A program made the position numbers and the translations under genes. This document shows, one piece after another, positions 1-11,216 of a DNA stretch of 64,000 nt. The stretch spans positions 310,001 to 374,000 of the forward strand of contig VXBP01002567.1 of NCBI GenBank assembly GCA_013400115.1, written 5' to 3'. The notes under the pieces were generated by a model, which worked only from the letters and a program-made list of their open reading frames with translations, did no database searches and was not told the origin of the DNA. How positions within the stretch are numbered: position 1 is the stretch's first letter; each line of letters starts with the position of its first letter. Origin of the DNA: Rhinopomastus cyanomelas (Eukaryota > Chordata > Aves > Bucerotiformes > Rhinopomastidae).

Positions 1-825
1 GCCTCAGTAATTCTGTCACTCTGTGACTGTCAAGGTGACCATGAGGGGATATGGTTGCCAGCCTTTATGTGAAGTGGTTCCAGTGGATTAGAGCTTTTCT
101 GTCTTCATTCTGAGCCCCTCTTACCCTCCTTCAGTCAGGGCTAAGTAGCAGGTTTGCTCACCTACGCTGCCCTCTCCTCTGCAAACACAAAATCCCTTAA
201 ACAAATTGTGGAAGGACCCTTTTTTTTGTCCTTTTCTGTTTATTAGAAGGACTTGGCTAATCCCTGTGTTTACGAGTCGTCGGGTGTGTCAACCTACAGA
301 CCCAGGGACTTAATGAAATTCATCTGTTCTCCATTTGCCAACAGAATTGAAGGGAGGGGGAAGGCTCCACCAACCCTCAGCGGAACACAGATCTGACTGG
401 TATTTGCAGGCACGGGCTCCAAAGGGAGCAGTGGGTGGGAGGAGGTGAAGCAGCTGAATGGGAGAAATGAAGGGAAATATCCCCCCTTCAATTAGAGTAA
501 TTAAAAAGTAGTAAAAATAAACCACCCAGATGAGAGCCTGGCCAAAACAAAGTCTTAACGTACACTTACGGTTGAAAGAGTCTGCCGAAGGCCACCGCCG
601 CGTGTTGCCACAGCCCTCTCGCGTCTGTCTCTGACATTAAGCAAATACCAGCGCAGGAATGGGAATGGTGGCAGCTCTTGGGTCTTGCTCCAGCTGCAGT
701 GGGCTGGTGGGCTGAGCAGCGAGGCCACGGCATTCCTTGGAGCAGGACTGCCAAGCACCAGCCACTGCAGCTCTCGTGGGTTCAGCCTTCAGTGCGCAGC
801 TGAAGTTCAGCACATCCAGTGTTAG
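1..825. other. non-repeat DNA, no gene recognised
   Basis: Mixed-composition sequence with a T-run near 222-229 and an A/T-rich patch at 480-520 containing ATTAGAGTAATTAAAAAG. No open frame here has recognisable domains. The first 30 bases contain TTCTGTCACTCTGTGAC, which resembles a CR1 tail but has no CR1 body beside it. Confidence 0.5.
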
Positions 826-1093
826 GAGGGTAAGAACAACCCCAGGTACCACTATAGGCTGGGGACTGACCTGTTGGAGAGTAGTGTAAGGGAAAGGGAC
901 TTGGGGGTCCTGGTGGACAGCAGGATGACCATGAGCACTGGAACGGGCTGCCCAGGGGGGTTGTGAAGTCTCCTTCACTGGAGATATTCAAGACTCGCCT
1001 GTGTGACTTGTTTTAGGTGATCCTGCTGCTGCTGGTAGATTGGACTGGATGATCTTTCGAGGTCCCTTCCAATCCCTAGTGATTCTATGATCC
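826..1093 (+). mobile_element. CR1 type A copy with internal deletion
   Basis: The left part (826-932) matches the region that codes for the C-terminal part of CR1 reverse transcriptase (protein sense GTDLLESSVRERDLGVLVDSRM). The sequence then jumps at about 930-936 directly to the 3' region beginning CACTGGAACGGGCTGCCC and continues to a normal 3' end (GATTGGACTGGATGATC, then TCCAATCCCTAGTGATTCTATG). Compared with the longer copy at 50505-51214, about 450 bases are missing. The bases GAGC are shared by both edges of the deletion. Confidence 0.92.
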
Positions 1094-1170
1094 ATAAAAC
1101 CTCTCTGAGAAGGTGTTGAAGTCCCATTTGCTTCTCTGTGTAGGTTGCTGCCACTCTCTGTTTTACAACC

Positions 1171-1845
1171 TCATAGCTTGGTCTCTCTGATCTGACCTGT
1201 ACTGCTCTGGTTTAGGTTTTTCCAGTCTATTTTTTTAATATCTACCACCTTGGTCTTGAATTCCCCGGGAGGACCTACAGGGTGAGATGACTGTTTCGTT
1301 GGTGATTCCTCCCTGGTGCTTGTCATTGTAGATGTATTTGTCACATCCACTTTGCTGAAGCACAGGAGCTGCTGAGATCCCTGCTGTGGTACATTTCCTA
1401 GAAGCCTCTGTCCTGGCTCCAAACACATCTTCATTAACTGTGGACAAGTACTGCTGTCACACTGGGTTGTGTTTTTATGATGTGGAAAGTGGCTGGAGTA
1501 TGAGTTAGACTCTTCAAATCTGTAACTGGATGTTCAAAATCCTGTGGAAAAATATGGTAATTTGAACTTCTGGGAGATGCACCAACCTTTGTCTGCAGGC
1601 CAGAGGCTCTGTGACTAAGAAGCTCAGTGGTGAGAATTTTTGGCACTCCCAGTGCTAGGGTCAGTAGATGATAGCTCTTGGTTGTAATCGTGTAATCCCC
1701 AAAACTCTTCACGCAGTAACAAGCATGGTGTTTCTCAGGCTGCCCTATGAGAGAGGAGGAACCTGTGTTCAGTCCCTGCCGTTTTAAAGGACTAACATCT
1801 ACAATTCTGAAGATGTTAGAAGTTCTTCTCTTTACAAACCATTAT
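1171..1845 (-). other. unidentified open region, two frames overlapping by one base
   Basis: On the minus strand one frame stays open from about 1845 to a stop at 1436-1434 (about 137 codons; internal text includes FRIVDVSPLKRQGLN and HIFPQDFEHPVTDLKSL). A second frame starts with an ATG that shares base 1434 with that stop and runs to 1171 (87 residues, ending DIKKIDWKNLNQSSTGQ and a few more residues). The composition, rich in S, T, K, P and Q, resembles a disordered protein. I recognise no family. There is no poly(A) after the end and a CR1 tail sits directly upstream. It may be a decayed exon, an exon with one indel, or chance. Confidence 0.2.
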
Positions 1846-1850
1846 AAAGA

Positions 1851-1904
1851 GGGATTGGACTAGATGACCTTTTGAGGTCCCTTCCAATCCCTAATGATTC
1901 TATG
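1851..1904 (+). mobile_element. CR1 type A 3' end, 54 bp
   Basis: Only the last CR1 segment is present: GGATTGGACTAGATGACC, a short spacer, CCTTCCAATCCCTAATG and one ATTCTATG tail unit. Everything 5' of the terminal hairpin is missing, as expected from very early arrest of reverse transcription. It abuts the unidentified minus-strand open region at 1171-1845. Confidence 0.88.
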
Positions 1905-2453
1905 AAGTCTAAATAAAGTCCTGATTTTCACAAAGCTCTCCTGTATCATCTCTTACTCAGCTGAGCCAGTGGGGAGCTGCAGTGTCAGCTTCTCTTTAAA
2001 CCTGCATCAGTCTCCGTTTCTGTTCTGGTTTTCTGGAGGAGCCTGTGTTGTCTTCTGCTGCAGCCAGAGCTTGAAAACAGCACCTTTTGCTTCTGTGATG
2101 TGTGTAAATACAGAGAACAGCCATTCCTGTAGGACTTCACAGAAGTGTCTGGGGTAGTCTGTGGTGCTGCTAAACCACACGGGTTGTGTTCCTCTAGCTC
2201 ATAGTGATCACAGCAGAAAAGGCCAGTATTAGATGGGACAGAACTAGCTCCTCACATGCCCACTGGGAGTGGGATGAAGCCACAGGTGGCATTTAACATC
2301 ATGGGATGGACTGAGAAGGAAAGGTCATGGCAGAGGCCACAGTGCTGTCTACCAAGTCCAATGCAAAGGTTAAAATAGGAGGATGAGATCCATTTTTATT
2401 CTGAAAAGCACAGATTCAGGCTCTCTAGGGAAAGTTTTCAAAGCCAATCAGTG
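1905..2453. other. non-repeat DNA, nothing recognised
   Basis: Ordinary mixed-composition sequence between two short CR1 tails. I see no repeats, RNA genes or convincing open frames. Confidence 0.5.
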
Positions 2454-2537
2454 AGGTGATCCTGCTGTGTCAGGGGGATTGGACTAGATGATCTTTCGAG
2501 GTCCCTTCCAATCCGTAGTGATTCTATGATTCCATGA
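2454..2537 (+). mobile_element. CR1 type A 3' end, 84 bp
   Basis: It begins at GTGATCCTGCTGTGTCAG and ends in TAGTGATTCTATGATTCCATG. The base just outside the 5' junction is preceded by CAGTGAG, similar to the flank of the copy at 11672 (CAGTGAA), which starts at almost the same CR1 position. Confidence 0.9.
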
Positions 2538-3285
2538 ATACAGTGGCAGGGACACCTTACTTGCTGGCCATTCAGGTAGCCATACAGCTTAATGCCAGAT
2601 GCACTGTTAGTATGATCAGCTGATGAAATCCATAAAGCTTAAATATTTGTTGTGCTTTGCTTTTCATAGAGAGGGCATCTTGCAGCAGTGATGAAGCTGT
2701 GTGCAGCTTGTGACCTTAACTTCTGTGCCAGCTTTCAAGGCTGTGAGTAGTCTGGTAGGTTCTGTGGAGTAGAACAGAGGGGAGGATCAGTTCCTGGGAG
2801 GGGAGAGTGGTACTAGTGTGGATGATAAGGAATCTAAACGAAGCTACCAGAGAAGAGAGAAGACGACACTATAATACTTAAAAATGGCAAACTAAATAAT
2901 ATATAATTTACAGAAAATGACAGGGTAAGGCTGGGCCTATTTTTAAATCAATAGCAAATTAGAATTCAAACCTCTGATAGGTCTAACAGATGGTCTGGAT
3001 CCTAGAATCCCAAACCCACACACTTCATTTCCCAGTATGTTAAGAACAAAATAGTGCTCTGCAGCTTTTGCAGGATGTTTCTTGCTATTAAGCTGGGTTG
3101 GCGACAACTTTTGACCAAGAAGCACTGGACTGGCAGTGGAAAAACAGAATAAGCTGGTTGAGGATGAGAAAGACACAGCGTTGTACCAGGGTGACTGTGG
3201 GCACGTTGGTACAGGTTCCACGCTGGGAAGATACTTGGGGAAGTCGAGGACTATGATTTGTGGAGTCTAGTTCACTGCTGTGTAG
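2538..3285. other. non-repeat DNA, nothing recognised
   Basis: Includes an A/T-rich patch around 2875-2910. A 92-codon minus-strand open frame at 2943-3221 has no recognisable domain and is treated as chance. Confidence 0.45.
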
Positions 3286-3456
3286 TGACAGACACTGGAG
3301 AGGACTGCCCAGGGAGGTGGTGGAGTCCCCAGGTGTTGAACAGCCTGGCTCTAGCCCTTAGTGCCCTGGTCTGTCTGCTGTGGTGATGTTAGGTCCCGGG
3401 CTGGGCTGGATGAGCTCAGAGGGCTTTTCCAGCCAAAATGATTCTGGGGTTCTCTG
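3286..3456 (+). mobile_element. CR1 type C 3' end, older
   Basis: It contains GACTGCCCAGGGAGGTGGTG followed by GAGTCCCC, then a 3' end with GGGCTGGGCTGGATGAG and TTTTCCAGCC. The tail ATGATTCTGGGGTTCTC is degraded. It shares its 3' end with the longer copies at 17990 and 45750 rather than with type A, and it is more diverged, suggesting greater age. Confidence 0.82.
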
Positions 3457-3801
3457 TCTAATCCTTATTCACTGATATTGTTGATCAAAAGGCTTTCAGT
3501 GGCTCCCAGCCTGGCATCACTACAGACATTATAAGTTGCCCCAACAAATGAGATCCACAGGCCTTCTAGTCCAATATCTTGCCTCCATCAGTTGCCAGCC
3601 AAGACTCTTCAGAAGAAACCCTCCAAGATATCCTAGAACAGTGGAACAGCTTTTTGCACGAGGTATTTTTACTGTGGGCAGTTAATATTTGGCACTTGCC
3701 CAAACATATTTTAATTGTTTTCTTGTAACTTACTGTTTTGATTATCGACGCCAACGACTAGTCTTTGGGACCTACATAAAATATTTAAATCAGGGATATT
3801 T
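3457..3801. other. non-repeat DNA, nothing recognised
   Basis: A 345-base spacer between CR1 copies. No repeat, RNA gene or supportable frame was seen. Confidence 0.45.
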
Positions 3802-3877
3802 TGATCCTGCTCTGGCAGGGGGATTGGACTAGATGGTCTTTCGAGGTCCCTTCCAGTCCCTAATGTTCTGTGATTTT
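3802..3877 (+). mobile_element. CR1 type A 3' end, 76 bp
   Basis: It starts at TTGATCCTGCTCTGGCAG and ends TCCAGTCCCTAATGTTCTGTG. The C-to-T-equivalent change in the right hairpin arm (TCCAGTCC against GGATTGGA) still allows pairing through a G-U wobble. Confidence 0.9.
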
Positions 3878-4577
3878 ATATCAATCAATCAATTCTGTAA
3901 CTGGGTTGTGGGCTGCAAAGGAAATGTTTTTTTTTTCCGTGTGTTTCATATTTGTTTTCATTCATTTTTACCCGATGTTGCTTTGTTTCTGTGTTATGAG
4001 GGTGTAAAACAACAGGGTTACTGTTCTCTCTGCTGCTCACTCTACCTGAATTTCTCACTAAATCAACTCTTCACCAACATCATATGGAAATCTCTCCCTG
4101 AACTGAAACCTTTCCTTGTCCAGTCTTTGGCTGCTTGTTTCCTCTAGATCTGGTTTTGAACTGGAGTGAGTGTAGACATCGAAGGGAGGCTGTGACATCA
4201 ACACTCTGAACATTATGGATATTGCTCTTTGCAGTTCCACAAGTTGTCTTGTTTTCAAAATCCCACTGACGTGGGTGTGTGGGGCGCAGAATGTGAGTTT
4301 CAAATGTTATTCAACTAATTAGTGAGATTTTTCAGCGCTGTATTAATAACCTCTGTTTCGATTGGTGCCTTGGCTTAATATCACCAGAGACATCATCTCC
4401 TTTCCTCCAGGGGCACGTTGGATGCAAAGAGGCAGAAATTAGTCAGAAATAATTGCAGAGACAACACACTTCCATCTCCTATTAAGATGCAACCCCCCGT
4501 GGACTGGATCCTTAGTGGGTATGTCGTGGATGGCACGGTGCCACTTTACACCAGTGAGGGAACTGGCCCGTTCTGTG
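3878..4577. other. non-repeat DNA with a T-run
   Basis: A run of ten T at 3927-3936. Small frames such as 3833-4147 on the plus strand begin inside the CR1 tail and are not credible genes. Nothing else was recognised. Confidence 0.45.
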
Positions 4578-4669
4578 CCACTTGGTCTAGGTGGCCCTGC
4601 TCGGGCAGGGGGATTAGACTGGATGATCTTTTGAGGTCCCTTCCAATCCCTAACGTTCTCTCATTCTGT
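4578..4669 (+). mobile_element. CR1 type A 3' end, 92 bp
   Basis: It runs from CACTTGGTCTAGGTGGCC through GGATTAGACTGGATGATC to CCTAACGTTCTCTCATTCTG. The tail octamers have several substitutions, so this copy is somewhat older than its neighbours. Confidence 0.88.
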
Positions 4670-5292
4670 ACCTCGACAATCCTCACTCTGGAGATGGCCA
4701 GCCACACAAAACACTGGTGGCTTTGGTTAGTGACAGAAATCTGGCTGCTCTTCCAGCTGGAGGGAATGAAAGATTCGTGAAACTCTAGGAGGGTTGTGGC
4801 AAGAGTTGCCCTGAGATTGCTGATTCCATTCCTGCTCTTTGTTTTGTTTGAGTTGGCTGGCCGGGATGGTTTTCGCTCCTTGCCAGGTGCAGAGTTGAAT
4901 GGCAGGCCACGCTCAAAAGCTCTTCTTTCACAAATCCACCCACGCCACAGATTTCTGTGTTCGTCACGTTCTGTGACATGTAGCTCTTGGAAATATGCAA
5001 GAGGGAAATAATACCTTTGAATCTGTGCTTGGACTAGTTAAAGATAGATTTTAAGCTGTCCAGAGAGGGCAGGAAAGCTGTGGAAAAATATCTGTGAACC
5101 TTATATTCCCTTAGTGTAGGGCTGCACTGGAACATCTGGTCCAGATCCTGTGAATCTTGAAGATCCAGGCCTAAATGTGAGACACACCGTAGTCATGTTT
5201 AAAAGAAAGATGAGCCATGATGCCAAAGAAAAATGTTTTCTGGGATTTCAATCAGATTTTGAATTTCCTACAACTATGCGTCCTGGTCACAG
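4670..5292. other. non-repeat DNA, nothing recognised
   Basis: The overlapping frames 4785-5000 (minus) and 4796-5011 (plus) mirror each other and lack any recognisable domain. Confidence 0.45.
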
Positions 5293-5428
5293 GTTCACAG
5301 AACATTAGGGATTGGAAAGGACCTTGAAAGATCATGCAGCAGTCCAATCCCCCTGCCACAGCAGGACCACCTAGACCAAGTCGCAGAGGAACATTTCCAA
5401 GTGGGTTTTAAACGTCTCCAGAGAAGGT
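5293..5428 (-). mobile_element. CR1 type A, 136 bp
   Basis: In reverse orientation: the tail TCACAGAACATTAGGGATTG lies at the left and the copy ends at the TTTTAAACGTCTCCAGAG region. It carries a 3-bp insertion in the hairpin loop region (ATCATGCAGCAGTCC instead of ATCATCCAGTCC). Confidence 0.92.
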
Positions 5429-5631
5429 CCTGGCACCCAGTTGTGTGTGTGCTTGCTCTTGATGTGTTATCTGCTTCCAGTGATCCCTCACTGTGTGTAG
5501 GCAGCAGTCAAAACCATGGCCACTCTATCCAGTGCAGGATGAGTTCCCATCTGAGTTCATCAAAAAAACGGGCTGAAGCATGAACTGAGAATTTTTACTG
5601 GGAAATTCTCCTGGGACAGAGGCAATAAAAG

Positions 5632-6052
5632 AATCACAGAATCATTCTGGTTAGAAAAGACTCCTTGAATCACTGAGTCCAATCTAGGGTAGGATCATCT
5701 ACCCTACCCTACAACTTCCCCCCTAAACACCTCATTCAAATGATTTTTATACACATCCAGGGATGGCAACTCAACCACCTCCCTGGGAAGCCCATTCCAG
5801 TGCCTGACCACCCTTTCTGTGCAAAAATTCTTCCTGACATCAAGTCTAAACCTACCCTGCTGTAGCTGGAACCCATTTCTTCTTCTTCTATCACTAATTG
5901 CTTGTGAGAAGAGGCCAGCACCAACCTCTCCACAACATCCTTTCAGGTAGTCGTAGATTATGATGAGGTCTCCTCTATCAGCCTCCTCCTCTTCAAAGTA
6001 AAGAGCCCCAGCTTTCTCAGTCTCTCCTGTTAAGATTTATTCTCCAGGCCCT
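5632..6052 (-). mobile_element. CR1 type B, 421 bp
   Basis: It starts with the tail AATCACAGAATCATTCTGG, then a diverged left part with an insertion-like duplication (ATCTACCCTACCCTAC). The conserved block CCAGGGATGGCAACTCAACC, the CCCATTCCAGTGCCTGACC segment and the 5' part ending AAAGAGCCCCAGC follow. It belongs with the copies at 16418, 41173, 49990 and 55241. Confidence 0.88.
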
Positions 6053-7394
6053 AAGAGAAGAGCTGGGTCATTAAAAATCTGATTTAACTGTGCAAATATG
6101 GAATCATTTTTGGGTCCCCTGACCTTTGCCTTTGAACTTATTTTACATGATGTTGAGTTCATTGACTTCACAGCAACTCGCCTGGAGTTTGCGTTGAAAA
6201 TACGTTCGAGGAGAAAAGGAGCAGGAATTTCCAAGCCAACATGGAGAAAACAAGAAATTAAAGACAAAATCCAGAAAATTACGGGGTTAAAGGAAGACTG
6301 ATAATTTGGGGGATTTCATAACGTTTGGAACAAGACACTGGCCCGCAGCGGTCGTAAATCACTACCACTTAGTTGCTACCACCATTACCACTCCGGAGGA
6401 GGAAAATCAGCAGACGTGCTGGAAACTGGATCAAATCCAGCGTGTCCTTATTAAAAAAATCTAATGAAATGCAGAAACCACCATTTAAATGAGGCCTGAT
6501 CCTCCCTAGGTTGACATTTTGGCACAGATACTGATGTTGCCTTTAATTCTGTTTTATCTTCATGGTGACTGTCTCCAAATAACAGAAGAGAGACAGACTA
6601 TGGAGACTACACTTGTATTCAGCAATATTTATTTATAGCATCAACTTTATAGTTTAGACTGCTTGGGATTGTCCTGTTTGAGCCTTTCTTCTTCTAATCT
6701 ACTAGAAAATAGTCTAGAGGGAGTCTTTTAATTATTACCCCTTTGCCTGTAGCCTCTGATTTTAATTGTGCATTGCATCACGGGTGAAATTTGGGTTAAA
6801 GATAATTGTAAATATGGTATTGATACCAAATGATGTTTTCCCAACGTTGCAATAACGCTTGTTTTGTGTGCTGGAGAGTTTATTACTTTTTGGTCAATAG
6901 CACGTGAGATTTGTGAGGGGAATTAGCATAGTGAATAACAATTAGGAGAAAAATCAATGGCATTCAGACAAATAAGTGACTTGAAAAAGTCCCATAGGCA
7001 CCCGTAGGCTCACACGGGTTCTTTAAAGTGTAATAGGTCTCATTTTGAATTCCAGAAAAGGGAGAGAGCTATTTGGACCAGAACTGAAACTGATGGCAGT
7101 ATAATTGAACTGCTGTGGGGCTATTTGTTGCTGTTTAGTGTTTCTAATAGCTTGGATGTGTGACTGCCTCATTCCCTGGCTCTACAAACTTCCTTCTGAC
7201 TTCCATCGGGGTTATTTCTTTGGTCGGTTCCTCTCTATGTTCTTGAGGTGACCCACACCATGTATTTTTGGTGCCATTTAATAAGATTGCCTTTCCCCTC
7301 CACATGGTAGGTTCCAGTTGTCTTGCAAGAACCAGGAGGGCTTTGAGTGAGGTCAACCATTGAGAAAAGTTCCAAATAAACAGGTACAAGTTAG
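6053..7394. other. CR1-free A/T-rich stretch, candidate conserved non-coding DNA
   Basis: It is relatively rich in A/T with words such as ATTTAAATGAGG, AATTAGCATAGTG and TAACAATTAGG, and an imperfect palindrome TGGTATTGATACCA near 6815. Overlapping short frames occur on both strands at 6037-6301. The texture resembles conserved regulatory DNA of vertebrates, but I cannot test conservation here. Confidence 0.3.
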
Positions 7395-7828
7395 AGTGCA
7401 GTGCAGATGATGGAAGGAGTAGAACATCTCCCTGACGAGGGAGCCGAGCCTCTTTAGCTTGGAGAAAAGGAGGCTGATGGGAAAGCTCATTAGTGTGTAT
7501 AAACATGTGAAAGATGGGTGTCAGGAGGATGGAGCCAGGCTCTGCTCAGTGTCATCTAATGATAGGACAAGGAGCAATGGGTGTGAGCTGGAACAGAGGA
7601 GGTTCCACATCAATCTGAGAAGGAACTTCTTCATGATGAGGGTAACAGAATCTTGGAAGGGACTATGCAGAGGGGTTGTGATGTCTTCTTCTCTGGAGAT
7701 GTTTAAAACCCACCTGGTCATGTTCCTGTGTGACTTGGTCTAGGTGATTCTGCTGTGGCAGGGGGATTGGACTGGATAATCTTTCAAGGTCTCTTCCAAT
7801 CCCTAATGTTCTGTGATTTCTGTGATTC
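7395..7828 (+). mobile_element. CR1 type A, 434 bp
   Basis: It covers the last part of the ORF2 coding region (protein sense INVYKYVKGGCQEDGARLCS is recognisable with changes) through to TAATGTTCTGTGATTTCTGTGATTCC. A short deletion near 7400 removes part of the CAGAGCCACAAAGATGATG segment. The frame is broken, so it is a dead copy. Confidence 0.94.
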
Positions 7829-10196
7829 CTCAAAAGAGGTTTAAGCTATGAAGCCCTTTGTCACACCATGTCAGGTACCCTAAAGAGTTCACATGAGGTC
7901 CAAAAGTTTCTAGATGATTTCTTGGAAGAAAAATCCATCTAGGATCATTGAACACACAAAAAACCATCCTTCTGGCTCAGGAAGCCCATGTTCTGGATGT
8001 AGCCAGAGTATTAAGAGTGAATCAAATGTCAGACTCTGCTTCCTTGAAGCCAATTCGTAACTGTGGCAGCTTTACACACGTTTCACATCACCCCCTTTGA
8101 TCGCCCAACATCCCTCTTGTTTCCTAGCAGCAAGGTGATGCTCTGCAGACAGCTGGGACTGGGAAGCTGCCCTTTTTCTTGTCTTTGGGTTGAGAGCTGT
8201 TTGCACGCACGCGACATCTATCTGAGCACACTCCTTTCCTGCAGTCCTGTTCAGGAATCAATGTTCAGAGTAATGGCTCTGCTTTCTTCTGAATTGAGCT
8301 GGTTAATAACTATTGCTGGAGAGATCAATCAGCTCTATGATATCTTATTACTTACGCTAATTTAATCACAAGGAACGGGTCATTGCTTCAGTTCAGAGGG
8401 CAAAACCAGTGTGTGTGGATATGAGAGTGTACAGACAGACACACAGGAAGGAGGAGGCTTCCTGAACTGGCACAGCCAGGGTGGAGATTTCATGGGTTGT
8501 CCCATCTAGGATGCATGACTGAGAGAAGACTCACATCCACTCTCTACACTTCCTGGCAGTCTATAGGCTGAAGGTCCATTTTTGATGTTGCTTTCATGTT
8601 TTAAGGTGACAGGTGGAGATAAATGAGAGCTTTTCCTCCCCTCACCCTCATGTTTAACTGTGTCTACACAGGCTATAAGAGAAAGATCATCAAGAGAGAC
8701 AAACAGAAAAATCAAGAGACTTCCATCAAAATGGTCTGAGCCCATTCCAAGTTCATACAGACTCAATGAAAGGGTAAATGAAAAGGATTCATGTGCAGAA
8801 TCTCTAATTATTAAAAAAAGTGGAAACAGCACGTAAAGATGGTGTCTGAAGAAGTCAGCTGAATTTAGAGATCTTGGACGTGGTTAGAGAAGCAGAAAGC
8901 CTTAGTGCTACCCACTGCTTTAGTGCTCTCTAATTCACTTTATTAACTAGATAATGAATGAAAGCCATCAGGGGCTAATTGAAATAGATAGATACATTAA
9001 AACTGGGAATTAAAGTAACTGCATTGTGATGGTTTGGGGTTATTTATGTTGCTTCAAAATGTTCTTTTTAATCCAAATACTGCTGGACACACCTCGCTGA
9101 GCCCCAGGGATCACACGCAGGCTGTTGCTGGCCTGAGTTCCTGCACTCTGCTTCACGTGCACGCTGCTTCCAGGTTGTGTTTTCCTAGCAAGATGCCATA
9201 ACTGAACCAGAAAAGCCAATAAAAGAAAGAGGGAAAGGTCTAATAACATTAAAAGAAGTACAGAACTCCAGATGTCCATGTTGCTAATGTTGGGGTTCTC
9301 CAAAGTGCCCAACTCAGCTTCTGATGAATTTGTTGAGGATTGTCCTTAGGAACCATTTGGCTGATGCAGAGCTATTTTGAAATGTCTTCCTTAAGCTCCT
9401 TTTTCATCACCTGCAGCTTTTGATTCAATAGTGCCATAGGCACTTTAGTGACATCTTGCTCTGATCTTGCCAGACCCCTCAGTAAGTGCTGTCTTGATTT
9501 GTCTGTCCAACACACTGGTGGTCCTTTGGTGCTCTGTCACTGTTGGGCACCTGCTGCATCCTCTTGCTTTGAGATTCCACATTAACTCCAGGTTTGCTCC
9601 AGTTGCTGGGTTGTGTCAGACAGCTGAAAAGTACATTGACTTTGATCTTCTAGGGACTGATCTCCTCAGTTGCTCCAAAGATGCTTTGTTATCAGTAGAG
9701 GGAGGTTATGAGTTGGGGAAGAGAGCTTTTGAGACTCTCTTAGTGGAGCTTTATTCTGAACTGTGACTTGGAACTTCCCCTCTGAGATTTCTTTTTCACT
9801 CCTGATAGCATTACATGGTCTTTATTTCATCTCCTTCTTATTCAGCTAGTGATCAGCTGTGCAGGCAGTAATAAACTTTCTTCTTATTCATCCAAATGGA
9901 CCTTTCTATTTACAGCAAGATATGCAGGCACTCCTAGTCTGGACTTGTTTCTGTTGGCAAACTTCAGCCATTCTTGGTTTACACCTATTTAAACAGGGAT
10001 ATAAGTTACACCTCCACATAGTTATGTCTACAGAGGTGAGGGGCTGTTTGGTGGCTGCTATTGCCTGCTTCTGTGGAAGGAGCAGTTTCAGGGCAAGGGG
10101 GAAGATTTCTGTAGCCCTGAGGATGCTTGGTACTGTCAGGAAGCAAATCGTGGCAATATGAAAATCAGTTAATCTGAGTTTAATTTCTCTTTTCAC
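7829..10196. other. long CR1-free stretch, no gene recognised
   Basis: About 2.4 kb without CR1. Parts near 8255-8370 and 8925-9025 are A/T-rich with words like GGTTAATAACTATTG, GCTAATTTAATCAC and GGGGCTAATTG, which could be homeodomain-type sites. Open frames of 90-110 codons at 8506-8832 and 9040-9312 (minus) and 9859-10161 (plus) show no recognisable domain. Confidence 0.35.
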
Positions 10197-10507
10197 AGAG
10201 TCACAGAACATTAGGGTTTGGAAGGGACCTCAAAAGATCATCCAGTCCAATCCCCCTGCCACAGCAGGATGCCCTAGTACAAGTCACACAGGAACATGGC
10301 CAGGTGGGTTTTAAACATCTCCAGAGGAGGAGACTCCACAACCCGATGGGCAGCCCCTTCCAGTGCTCTGTCACCCTCACTGTCATGCAGTTCCTTCTCA
10401 CATTGATGTGGAACCTCTGTTCCAGCCCCTTGTCCTATCATTAGATGCCCCTGAGCAGAACCTGGCTGCATCCTCCTGACACCCACCCTTCACATATTTA
10501 TAAGAAT
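10197..10507 (-). mobile_element. CR1 type A, 311 bp
   Basis: The reverse-oriented tail TCACAGAACATTAGGG lies at the left, followed by CCACAGCAGGATGCCCTAG. The copy continues through the block CTCCAGAGGAGGAGACTCC into the ORF2 end (minus-strand sense ERTRGWNRG and similar) and stops at CACCCTTCACATATTTATAA. Confidence 0.94.
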
Positions 10508-11216
10508 TAAACCTTTGGCTCATAAACTGTGCAAACAACACCAAAAAGACAAAAAGCCTGGAATAAATAAGTTTCCTCTGTGTGAAGCAAGAACATAAAG
10601 TTGCACCCAAAGGAAAGCCCTTTGTCTCTAAGCTACTGCACTGCTGAAACCCTCCAATGCCTCTATTAACTTTATTAATGAGGGTGCTGAGATCTTAACA
10701 GCAGTGCTGGCACTGCCCTTCTGCTCTGTTGCTCTACAGCTTTGGGGAAAGATTAGTTATAGAGATGATTAATTGTTGGACAGGGTCCATGCAAATTTGG
10801 GACAGAGAAAGTTAAAAATTTTATACTTCAGAAAAAAATCTGAGTGATTCTGTGCAGAACAGACTCCTGGTATCAGCAGTGTCAGAAATCAGGGCCTGAT
10901 CCTGCTTCCCACTGAAATCGATGGGAGCTTTGTCATTGATGGAGCAGCTGAGCAAGTAACTTGCAAGAATTCATGTATTCAACAAATCTGGCTGCTGCTT
11001 CTGCTTATCTCTATTGATTGCACTCGTGTCCAGTCAGGTTTGCAGCATTAGCTGCATTACCTTACAACAACAGGAATTCAGTTGGGGCATGTTCTTACCC
11101 AGTCCTAGCATCCACATCTAAATAAGCACAAAGTTTGTTCCCTGCAAAGATGCCCTCACTTTTTCCGGGGGTGGCTGCCTCTTTTGCTAGCTGTGTGTCT
11201 CAAAGAGCTGTGTTCC
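10508..11216. other. non-repeat DNA, nothing recognised
   Basis: Ordinary sequence with no supportable frame, lying between a CR1 copy and the 81-bp duplication at 11217. Confidence 0.45.

Noticed and set aside
1..30. CR1 tail at the window start
   Set aside because: TTCTGTCACTCTGTGAC resembles the octamer tail but no hairpin or body is adjacent within the window; the preceding bases are not available.
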